This document shows positions 7,199-14,862 of a stretch of DNA of 64,000 nucleotides, one piece after another; within the stretch, counting starts at the first letter, position 1, and each line of letters opens with the position of its first letter. Source of the DNA: Oceanirhabdus sp942490885 (GTDB taxonomy: Bacteria > Bacillota > Clostridia > Clostridiales > Clostridiaceae); contig CALNYT010000002.1 in assembly GCA_942490885.1 (NCBI GenBank), positions 2,232,001-2,296,000 on the forward strand, read 5' to 3'. Under the pieces are notes generated by a model. The model did not search any database and had not been told where the DNA came from. It saw nothing but the letters and a program-made list of their open reading frames with translations. Made by a program: the position numbers and the translations under genes.

Positions 7199-8461
7199 AT
7201 GAAAGTAAATACGAACCCAGTTAGAGGAACGAGAGATTTCCTTCCTGCAGATGTGGAACTAAGAGATTATGTTAGAGAGACAATTTTAGGGGTATATAAA
7301 AAACACGGTTTTACAAGAATTGAAACACCAGCACTTGAAAATAGTGATATTTTAATGGGAAGTGAAGGTGGAGAGAACCTTAAGCTTATTTATAAAATAT
7401 TAAAAAGAGGGGAAAAACTTAATCTTACTAAGGAAAACCTTCAAGAGCAGGATTTAGTTGATATGGGATTGCGTTATGATTTAACACTTCCGTTAAGTAG
7501 ATTCTATGCAAATAATCAAGGTAATCTTCCTGCTCAGTTTAAGAGTGTTCAAATTGGAGAGGTTTATAGAGCAGAAAGACCACAAAAGGGAAGATTCCGT
7601 TCTTTCATACAATGTGATATTGATATTATTGGAGATGAATCCTATGGAGCTGAACTTGACCTTATATCAACAACAGCCGAAGCATTATCTAAACTTTCAT
7701 TTAAAGGGTTTAAAATAAGAGTTAATGATAGAAGAGTACTAAAAGCTATGATTGTAGGAGCTGGATTCCCAAGTGAAAAGGTTGGGAGTATATGCATTAC
7801 TATAGATAAGCTTGATAAGATTGGCATGGAAGGCGTTAAGAACGAACTTATTAAGAATGAATACAGTGAAGAAGTAATAAATAAGTTCATTAATTCACTT
7901 GAAAATTTATCTAAAGAAGGATTTGATCTTGAAGAACTTAAAGAGATAGGTGTTGAGGAAGAAGTAATTGCTTCATTGAAAGCTGTTATTTCAGTTGTAT
8001 CATCACAGAAGGGTGACTTCTCAATTGTATTTGATCCATCTTTAGTAAGAGGAATGGGCTATTATACTGGTATGATTTTTGAAATTGAATATAGTGATTT
8101 TGGAGTATCTATTGCAGGCGGTGGAAGATACGACAAAATGATAGGTAGATTCATGAAGAATGATGTTCCTGCTGTTGGATTCTCAATTGGATTTGAGAGA
8201 ATCATCGCTATATTACAAGAGAAGAACTTTGAAATACCTTGTAAAGAAGAGAAAACAGCTTTATTATATGAGCTTAAGAACGATGAGCTTATTAACGTAT
8301 TCTCATTTGCTGATTCTTTAAGAGAAAAAGGTATGGATGTATCACTTATTCAGAAGCAAAAGAAATTAGGTAAACAGATCAGTAAATTAGGTGAAGAAGG
8401 CTTTAAATCATTTGCTGTTTATAGAGAAAATGAAGAAGAAATTGAGATAAAAGAAATTTAA
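7199..8461 (+). CDS. hisS: Histidyl-tRNA synthetase
   Basis: A 420-residue class II synthetase that charges tRNA-His. ATG 7199 is chosen because AGGAGG lies just upstream and the product begins MKVNTNPVRGTRDFLP, the usual N-terminus. Motif 2 is seen as EVYRAERPQKGRFRSFIQCDIDI, the HisA-like loop as RGMGYYTGMIFEIEY, and HisB/motif 3 as GGGRYDKMIGRF. A compact anticodon-binding domain occupies the last 90 residues, so it is not the HisZ paralogue. It follows a leader peptide with five His codons and a terminator. Another hisS copy elsewhere cannot be excluded. Confidence 0.93.
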   Translation: MKVNTNPVRGTRDFLPADVELRDYVRETILGVYKKHGFTRIETPALENSDILMGSEGGENLKLIYKILKRGEKLNLTKENLQEQDLVDMGLRYDLTLPLSRFYANNQGNLPAQFKSVQIGEVYRAERPQKGRFRSFIQCDIDIIGDESYGAELDLISTTAEALSKLSFKGFKIRVNDRRVLKAMIVGAGFPSEKVGSICITIDKLDKIGMEGVKNELIKNEYSEEVINKFINSLENLSKEGFDLEELKEIGVEEEVIASLKAVISVVSSQKGDFSIVFDPSLVRGMGYYTGMIFEIEYSDFGVSIAGGGRYDKMIGRFMKNDVPAVGFSIGFERIIAILQEKNFEIPCKEEKTALLYELKNDELINVFSFADSLREKGMDVSLIQKQKKLGKQISKLGEEGFKSFAVYRENEEEIEIKEI

Positions 8462-8507
8462 TAAAAAGCACGCACTGCACACATAAAGAATTAAAAACAT
8501 TTAAAAG

Positions 8508-8585
8508 AAGTTGAGAGTTGAAAGTGGAGAACGAATGACATTTCACTCTGTGAAATTTTAATCTTACATTCACCACTCTCAACTT
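8508..8585. repeat. 78-bp inverted-repeat element, copy 1
   Basis: The ends are perfect 11-bp inverted repeats, AAGTTGAGAGT at 8508-8518 and its complement at 8575-8585. Inside is a small hairpin, ATTTCAC-TCT-GTGAAAT. A longer related copy lies at 14415-14653. It looks like a non-autonomous MITE between hisS and a convergent gene. Confidence 0.7.
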
Positions 8586-8617
8586 ATTTTAAAAAGCTTC
8601 CTACTCGCAACTATGTT

Positions 8618-10174
8618 TTAAAAAAGTATAGTAGGTATGAAGATAACTAATAATATAATAAGCATAATAGCTATTCCCCAAAGGTTTCCAAAGTTAACTG
8701 TGTAACCAATTCCAAATCTCTTTTCTACGAATATACTTGGATCGTTCTTATTCACATAAAACATACCTAACTTCCAAAACTTATCATCATTTCTACTTTG
8801 AGAGGTACTACCTTTTTCAGATTTTAATGATAATCTACTTCCACCTTGTCCTGTAAAGAAGGCAATATAAATTCCCCAAGATGCAATTACTACGAAGAAT
8901 GAAATTGAAATAGCAGCAGTTATTTTTTCATTAATATTAATTAAATTTAAACTAATAAGATTAAATAAAGATGTTGTAAAAGAAGAATATATTACGATAA
9001 CTAATAAGAATATTGATATTCTTCTTCTAAATATTCTATCCTTTTTCATTGAAACTTCAGGATCATAGGTGTCAATTTGTTGCTTAGACCAACATATGGT
9101 CATATGAGCAAAGAAAACTATCAGAATCATAAAAAGCTGTGATATTGGTACTTTAGTAACTGAGGTAGGTGTCTTAGAAATCCAGTTATCAGCTTCGCCA
9201 AGGAAACCCCAATGTATTGCTATTGAATTAGGTAGTGAGTCATAATTAATCCATATCAACGTACTTGAGATTGCTATTATTAAAACAGGTATAATATACC
9301 ATAGTGGCGACACTGCTACTTTTTTTCTTTTTGCAGAAACATATTCCGTATCTACATAAACAAATTGCTTTTTATCAATATTCCATTTATTTTTACTCTT
9401 AATATTCTTAGTCTTGTTATGACAGATTAGATAAATTCCAAATATCATTATTAATACAAATATAAAAGGTATAAATTGTGGAATGTAAAGTATATCAAAG
9501 TAAGAAACTCCAATTAAAATTAAGCTTATTGGAACAAGGAAGATTATAATAAGTTTCTTGTATAGAGAATAAACAGAACTTAGTTCGTTGTTTTCAGCAT
9601 ATTCAACAGGAATTCGCACTCCAAAAAAAAGTTCTTTACGACTTAAAATTGGCATGAAATAGAATAAAACTATAATTATGAACGCAAAGAATAAAGTTAA
9701 TAGAGAGCCTCGTTTATTATAATGAAGCATTGGATTTGAAAGGAAAAAACCTTGTATTTCTCCTGAGTCAGTAAAATACACATCAAATTCTGTATTACCC
9801 TTACGTCCTTCAACTTTAAGATGAATACAAGGGCTATTATTTTTCATAATAAAATTAGAATCTATAATACCAATGAATTCACCATGAATAAGTTTTTTAT
9901 GAAGAGATTGATAGTTGTTTGATAAGAAAAAATCTTTCATCTCTTTGGTCAAAGGTATGTCTAATAAAAGTGTTTGAAATTTTTTATTACCAAAGTAGTT
10001 CATAAAATTTTCAGCATTATTCACCATTGAGAGTTTTTCATCTTTAGTATATTTTGAAGATGAACTATTTTCTATAGTATTTTTCAAGTTGGTGACTTTA
10101 CTACAAGAAGTAACAGTGAAAATTATAGAAAATAAAATTAATAATAGAAAAAATATCTTATTTGTTTTTTTCAT
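8618..10174 (-). CDS. DUF1648/DUF5808 membrane protein with lipoprotein N-terminus
   Basis: A 518-residue protein. The start chosen is the ATG at 10174 (GGAGGTG six bases upstream), not the upstream ATG that overlaps the regulator's stop. The N-terminus is a lipoprotein-type signal, IIFTVTSC, followed by a soluble domain of about 120 residues. Multiple membrane segments follow, with DUF1648 features (PNSIAIHWGFLGEADNW) and a C-terminal DUF5808-like stretch (DPSIFVEKRFGIGYTVNFGN). Such proteins commonly sit beside YtrA-type GntR regulators, as here. Function is unknown; an envelope or bacteriocin-stress role is often suspected. The added lipoprotein-like N-domain is unusual. Confidence 0.75.
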   Translation of the reverse strand: MKKTNKIFFLLLILFSIIFTVTSCSKVTNLKNTIENSSSSKYTKDEKLSMVNNAENFMNYFGNKKFQTLLLDIPLTKEMKDFFLSNNYQSLHKKLIHGEFIGIIDSNFIMKNNSPCIHLKVEGRKGNTEFDVYFTDSGEIQGFFLSNPMLHYNKRGSLLTLFFAFIIIVLFYFMPILSRKELFFGVRIPVEYAENNELSSVYSLYKKLIIIFLVPISLILIGVSYFDILYIPQFIPFIFVLIMIFGIYLICHNKTKNIKSKNKWNIDKKQFVYVDTEYVSAKRKKVAVSPLWYIIPVLIIAISSTLIWINYDSLPNSIAIHWGFLGEADNWISKTPTSVTKVPISQLFMILIVFFAHMTICWSKQQIDTYDPEVSMKKDRIFRRRISIFLLVIVIYSSFTTSLFNLISLNLININEKITAAISISFFVVIASWGIYIAFFTGQGGSRLSLKSEKGSTSQSRNDDKFWKLGMFYVNKNDPSIFVEKRFGIGYTVNFGNLWGIAIMLIILLVIFIPTILF

Positions 10175-10197
10175 AGTTAACACCTCCGATTCCAGAT

Positions 10198-10578
10198 TCA
10201 TTTAGAAGAAAAATCTTTGAAAATATTTTTACTCAGTTCAATAAATTCTTCTTCTTTTAATCCTTTACATATAGATGATGCAATAAGTGTCATTAAATCT
10301 TCAGTCATTTCCTCCTTGAAAAGAGTATCAGAAGAGGTTCTTATTGGAAGAACTGTTGCCCCTTTTCGCCTATCAACAACGATATATCCTTCTGATTTGA
10401 GAAGACTATAGGATTTATTTACTGTATGCATGTTTATTCCTATATCTGAAGCTAGTTGACGAACAGAAGGGAGTACTTCGCCAGGTTTAAGAGTTCCCCT
10501 AGCAATACCATGAATTACCTGGTTTTTTATCTGAATATATATAGGGATGTCGCTTTCAAAATTAATCTTTAGTAACAA
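10198..10578 (-). CDS. GntR-family regulator, YtrA subfamily
   Basis: A 126-residue transcription factor with an N-terminal winged helix-turn-helix (IYIQIKNQVIHGIARGTLKPGEVLPSVRQLASDIGINMHTVNKSY...) and only a short C-terminal helix, the YtrA layout. The start is TTG at 10578, eight bases after AAGGAG. It is the first gene of a two-gene operon with the DUF1648 membrane protein: the stop at 10198 lies 23 bases before that gene's start. It is probably an autorepressor of the pair, released by an envelope-related signal (inference). Confidence 0.88.
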   Translation of the reverse strand: MLLKINFESDIPIYIQIKNQVIHGIARGTLKPGEVLPSVRQLASDIGINMHTVNKSYSLLKSEGYIVVDRRKGATVLPIRTSSDTLFKEEMTEDLMTLIASSICKGLKEEEFIELSKNIFKDFSSK

Positions 10579-10732
10579 AATATCAACTCCTTAAAAGATT
10601 ATGTTATGTTTGTTATACTAATTATATAACAGTTAAAACGAATCTTCAATATGTAATTGAGTTTTAAGTAAAAGGAAAGAATGAGAAAATGGGGAATATA
10701 ATATATACTAGAAAGATTAAGGGGTGTTAGTT

Positions 10733-11989
10733 TTGAGCAATAGGAAAAAAGGAAACGGAGATATATTTGATTTTAAATTTTGGACGAAAAAAAATGAGAG
10801 ATATAATGATGTAATTTATGATTATGAAAAAATAAAAAAAATAAATGAGGCGAATTTTAAAAATCTACAAGAAGTCTTTGATATTAAATATTTAGCCCAA
10901 AATATGTCCTCAATAACTCAGGAAGATATTATTCAATATTTAAGACTATTCTATAATTTTGACTATAACAAGTATATAGATAGAAAAGGAAAACATATTA
11001 CTCCAGATGATTATAATTCAATGATAAAAAACATGAATATAACTTGGTATGCTAATTTCAAAGGAGAAAATAAGCCTACTATAGTAAAATTTGGGGTAGC
11101 GAAAAAAAGAATGAAAATAAAATCTTATCCTACTGAAAGAAATGCATATAAAGACTATGAAGATAAATATAATAGATTTGTTGAATCGGCTTTATATTTT
11201 GGGGATGAAGTGATTGTAATACATGAAAGCATAGATTCAAAATGGTACTTAATTATATGCAGAGATTATGTGGGATGGGTAAAGAAAGAAGGAATTAAAC
11301 TTTGTTCAAAGGATAATTTTATTAAATACTTAGAAGAAAGTGATTTAGTAATTTCTTGTGGGGAAAATGTATATACACATTATAATAAACGGAAGATAAA
11401 ATTACCACTTGGAACTACATTGCCAATATATAGAGAAAAAGAACAATATTATGAATGTTATCTTCCACAAACAGAGGGGAACCTTTCGGAAAAAGAAATA
11501 ATAATTTTAAGTAAGAAACAAAATATTAGCAGGGGTTACCTGAGGTTTAATAGGAGAAATATACTAGAGTTATCATTTAAACTATTAGAGGAGCCTTACT
11601 CATGGGGAGGAGAAGATAATGGGCGTGATTGTTCAGCTTATGTACGTGATGTATTTAAATGTTTTGGAATAATTTTACCTAGAAATGCCAGTGATCAGAA
11701 GAGGATTAAAGGTGCTAAAATATTAGATATATCGAAATTGAGAGAAGATGAGAAATTAGAAGCCTTAAATAAATATGCCATTGCCTTTCCGATATTTCTG
11801 CCAGGACATGTTATGATTTATCTTGGAGAAGATAATGGAAGTGGATATATTATTCATGATTCGGGAGGATTTTACAAGGAAAGAAGAATTATTGGCGGTA
11901 ATAAAATTGTTGTTACAGATTTAGATATTGAGACTAGTAAAGGGTCTAAATACCTAGATGAATTAGATACAATTCTTTTTTTTGAATAG
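10733..11989 (+). CDS. NlpC/P60 cell-wall hydrolase with SH3 domains
   Basis: A 418-residue peptidase starting at TTG 10733, behind AAGGGGTG. The N-terminal third matches the stabilising domain of SH3b1-type NlpC/P60 enzymes. Two SH3-like segments follow (residues about 120-190 and 195-260), then the papain-like domain. The triad is visible: Cys300 in GRDCSAYVRD, His359 in LPGHVMIYLG and His375 in HDSGG. It probably cleaves peptide stems of peptidoglycan fragments (gamma-D-Glu linkages). No signal peptide is evident, so it may act on cytoplasmic recycled muropeptides. Confidence 0.85.
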   Translation: MSNRKKGNGDIFDFKFWTKKNERYNDVIYDYEKIKKINEANFKNLQEVFDIKYLAQNMSSITQEDIIQYLRLFYNFDYNKYIDRKGKHITPDDYNSMIKNMNITWYANFKGENKPTIVKFGVAKKRMKIKSYPTERNAYKDYEDKYNRFVESALYFGDEVIVIHESIDSKWYLIICRDYVGWVKKEGIKLCSKDNFIKYLEESDLVISCGENVYTHYNKRKIKLPLGTTLPIYREKEQYYECYLPQTEGNLSEKEIIILSKKQNISRGYLRFNRRNILELSFKLLEEPYSWGGEDNGRDCSAYVRDVFKCFGIILPRNASDQKRIKGAKILDISKLREDEKLEALNKYAIAFPIFLPGHVMIYLGEDNGSGYIIHDSGGFYKERRIIGGNKIVVTDLDIETSKGSKYLDELDTILFFE

Positions 11990-12026
11990 GTACATTTTAT
12001 TGTTTTTAATATTTTTAATGTACCTT
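11989..12026 (+). terminator. Terminator after the NlpC/P60 gene
   Basis: GGTACATT at 11989-11996 pairs with AATGTACC at 12017-12024, enclosing a T-rich loop. There is no long T-run after it. Confidence 0.5.
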
Positions 12027-12840
12027 AAGAACTGGAGGCGTTGAAAAAGCCAAAGGTCGAGGAATAAGATGAACGAGCAGCGGAGTGTACAAATAGTACT
12101 CGAGCAGCGCAGGGAGTCTTAGTGATGATGAGATTGGGCTTTTTCAACAGCCTGAGGGAGACTTTTGAAGTCTCATTCGAGTGTTTAAGTGGGGAAGAAT
12201 CTATAAATCCATTTTTAATCATAGCATCAAGAACAGTATTTCTTTTCCAAAGAGCTTTTTTTCTATTAATTATTGGATTATAGGTGCTAGGAGATTGAGG
12301 TAAGCCAGCAATAAGAGCGCTCTCTTCTAAAGTCAAATCCCAAATATTCTTATTAAAATATTTTTTGCTTGCAGCTTGTACTCCATAGGTATCTTCCCCA
12401 AAGTATATATAGTTTAGATACATTTCTAAAATTTCCTCTTTTGAGTATGTTAATTCCAGTTGTATTGATAGAGCAAGCTCTTTTAATTTTCTTGAATAAG
12501 TTCTTTCATTTGTGAGAAAAGCATTCTTAGCGAGTTGTTGAGTTATGGTACTACCACCTTCAACAATGGTACCTGCTTTTACATTATTAATAAAAGCACG
12601 ACATATTGCCACAGGATCAAATCCAAAATGTTTATAGAAATTCTTATCTTCAATTGATACTAGAGCGTTTTTTAAGTCTTCAGGAAGGATATCAATAGAT
12701 ACATAATCATCTCTACTTGCAATAATATTTCTCTTTAAATTCTTCACATTGTTATCTATACAATCATCTGTTGTTCCATATATTTCAAAACAGGTGAAGG
12801 AAATCATAATTAGCAAAAGAAATAGTAATTTTTTATTCAT
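12025..12840 (-). CDS. Monofunctional GT51 transglycosylase with altered C-terminus
   Basis: A 271-residue membrane-anchored peptidoglycan glycosyltransferase that polymerises lipid II. After an N-terminal signal anchor, the GT51 motifs are complete: VSIEDKNFYKHFGFDP (catalytic Glu), GGSTITQQLAKN, RKLKELALSIQLE, and YLNYIYFGEDTYGVQAA with YF..LTLEESALIAGLPQSP. The transpeptidase domain of bifunctional PBP1 proteins is absent. The last 38 residues, from about 12150 downward, are encoded by a palindromic repeat element and replace the natural end. The catalytic domain is unaffected, so activity is plausible. ATG 12840 is a reasonable start. Confidence 0.85.
   Translation of the reverse strand: MNKKLLFLLLIMISFTCFEIYGTTDDCIDNNVKNLKRNIIASRDDYVSIDILPEDLKNALVSIEDKNFYKHFGFDPVAICRAFINNVKAGTIVEGGSTITQQLAKNAFLTNERTYSRKLKELALSIQLELTYSKEEILEMYLNYIYFGEDTYGVQAASKKYFNKNIWDLTLEESALIAGLPQSPSTYNPIINRKKALWKRNTVLDAMIKNGFIDSSPLKHSNETSKVSLRLLKKPNLIITKTPCAARVLFVHSAARSSYSSTFGFFNASSS
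12036..12153. repeat. 118-bp inverted-repeat element in the transglycosylase 3' end
   Basis: The ends are near-identical inverted repeats: AGGCGTTGAAAAAGCC at 12036-12051 and the complement of AGGCTGTTGAAAAAGCC at 12137-12153. The interior is more GC-rich than its surroundings. It has no transposase gene and resembles a MITE. It supplies the last codons of the minus-strand transglycosylase. Confidence 0.72.
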
Positions 12841-13063
12841 TTAAATCAACTCCAAATTTTGGTTATACACATATAAATTTTAATGCCTAAGATATACGCA
12901 TAGAATGACAAATAGTTTCGTTTTTCTGGCAATAATTATTAATATTAATAAATTATTCATAAATTATTATAAATTAAATTTTAATTATTTAATAAAAAAT
13001 GATAATATATATGTATACATTCATTCTTAACAATAAATTATATCGAATTTTCGAGGTGATAAG

Positions 13064-14377
13064 GTGAACAAAACTAAAAAGTATATTAGACTAGCAATTA
13101 TGGTAGGTTTACTATTTACAGTACATATAGCAACAGTTTTAGCTAATGAAAATGAAGTAATATGGGACAAGTTTTCAAAAAGTTATGTTAAGAATGATAA
13201 GGTTTGGACAATAAAATTCAATACATACATAGAAAAAGTAAAGGCTATTGAGGACTTTGTATATGTTGAAGATGGTAATGGAGCCAGGGTTCCAGTTACT
13301 GTTGAAATAAGAAATGATACTGTTGTAGTTAGCCCAAACAAAACCTATGTAGATGGGGAGAGTTATAAGCTTATTATTGAAAACGAGCTAAAATCATCAA
13401 GTGGAATCCCAATGAATGAACGAGTAATAATGCCCTTTAATATTGAAGATAACGAAGCTTTAGTTAAGGGGAAATTGAAATCAGAATTACTCTTGGGAAG
13501 TGAAGAGGTTGATATTAAAGAATATAACATTAGTAAAGATGAAATTGTGGATTTAATTAATGAAATTATAAATTACACTCCTGAGATATTTTATTATGAT
13601 GGATTTAGATACACTTATGAGACTTCAGGTGGAATAGTAGGAAGTGTAAGGTTTAATTATTCTTATTCACCTGTGGAAATTGAAGTGATGAAGATTGAAC
13701 TTAATAACAAAATAGATTGGATTTTAAGTAATGTTATAAATGATTCAATGAACGATTATGAAAAAGAATTAGCAATTCATGATTATATAATTAACAATGC
13801 AGTTTATGATATAGATAATCTAAATAATGATACATTAAAACATAGTGCATACTCTATGTATGGTATTCTAATTGAAGGAAAGGCAGTATGTACGGGTTAT
13901 GCTAAAACAATGCAATATTTCCTAGATAAATTCAATATTGAGAATCAACTGATTTTTGGAGATGCAAAGGGTCAAAGTCATGTATGGAACTTAGTAGAAT
14001 TAAATGGAGAGTATTATCATTTAGATGTAACTTTTGATGATCCAATATCAGCTCAGGAAAATATCTTAAGACGAAACTATTTTAATATTACTGATGAGCT
14101 TATTAAGAAAAATCACATTTGGAATACAGAGGATTATGCAAAAGCAGTTTCAATGAATGAAAATTACTTTATAAGAAATGAATCTTATGCAGAAAATCAA
14201 TCAGAATTAATTTCAATAATAAAAATGAGAATCAAAAATGGAGAAAAAGATATAAATGTTCTGATAAAGGATATGGTTGTAGATATACCTTCTATTGTTA
14301 GACGCGCTGGATATGAAGGTGCATTTTCTTATAGTTATGATGAGGCAATAGGAGTAATGGGGGTTCAACTTAAATAG
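13064..14377 (+). CDS. Secreted transglutaminase-like protein
   Basis: A 437-residue protein with GTG start behind GAGGTGAT and a Sec signal peptide (residues 1-27, ending VLANE). Residues about 35-125 look like a bacterial Ig/SbsA-like domain (NTYIEKVKAIEDFVYVEDGNG...). The transglutaminase core has its full triad: Cys276 in GKAVCTGYAKTMQYFL, His306 in SHVWNLVELNGEYYHL and Asp321 in LDVTFDD. It is probably an envelope-located peptidase-like enzyme; the true substrate is unknown. It is divergent from the transglycosylase and followed by a repeat element. Confidence 0.85.
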   Translation: MNKTKKYIRLAIMVGLLFTVHIATVLANENEVIWDKFSKSYVKNDKVWTIKFNTYIEKVKAIEDFVYVEDGNGARVPVTVEIRNDTVVVSPNKTYVDGESYKLIIENELKSSSGIPMNERVIMPFNIEDNEALVKGKLKSELLLGSEEVDIKEYNISKDEIVDLINEIINYTPEIFYYDGFRYTYETSGGIVGSVRFNYSYSPVEIEVMKIELNNKIDWILSNVINDSMNDYEKELAIHDYIINNAVYDIDNLNNDTLKHSAYSMYGILIEGKAVCTGYAKTMQYFLDKFNIENQLIFGDAKGQSHVWNLVELNGEYYHLDVTFDDPISAQENILRRNYFNITDELIKKNHIWNTEDYAKAVSMNENYFIRNESYAENQSELISIIKMRIKNGEKDINVLIKDMVVDIPSIVRRAGYEGAFSYSYDEAIGVMGVQLK

Positions 14378-14414
14378 AATAAAAAAGAAGAGAAAACCTT
14401 TATAAACATAGTTA

Positions 14415-14653
14415 AGAGTTGAGAGTGTAGAGTGGAGAACGGTTGACATTTCACTCCGTGAAATTATAATTTTTTGGTTCTTAGACAACAAGGGGTAACT
14501 CGTCTCATCAATGATACATTGTATTTTAACAACAATATTTTATCCTATGATAAAATGAGTAAAGACTCCTTGTCTTTAAGAACAATAAGATGAGGTTACT
14601 GCGTAAGCAGAAACATCCATCGTTCTCAACTCACAACTCACCATTCTCAACTT
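14415..14653. repeat. Inverted-repeat element, longer copy 2
   Basis: The start (AGTTGAGAGTG...GTGGAGAACG) and the internal hairpin ATTTCAC-TCC-GTGAAAT match the 78-bp element at 8508-8585. The right end carries the complementary CTCAACTT block, partly duplicated at 14621-14653. Between them lies about 130 bp that copy 1 lacks, with its own inverted ends near GTTCTTAGACAACAAGG (14478) and CCTTGTCTTTAAGAAC (14568). This suggests one small element inside another. Confidence 0.6.
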
Positions 14654-14661
14654 CTTTTTAA

Positions 14662-14687
14662 AAACACGGCTTCCCGTGTTTTTTTAT
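14662..14687 (+). terminator. Terminator downstream of the transglutaminase gene
   Basis: ACACGG-CTTC-CCGTGT followed by seven T's, placed after the repeat element. Confidence 0.7.
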
Positions 14688-14862
14688 TGAGATAGTGTCT
14701 TATGGATAAGTTGGGTAATTCATGGTAATATAAAAGATAGATTAAAGATTGAAATAGATACACAGTACAATTGAAACATGTGAAAGTTAATATAAAAGTG
14801 TTATTAATTTTCAGTCATATAGTTGATTATTTACAGTTAACAATGAAAGGAGAGATATATAT

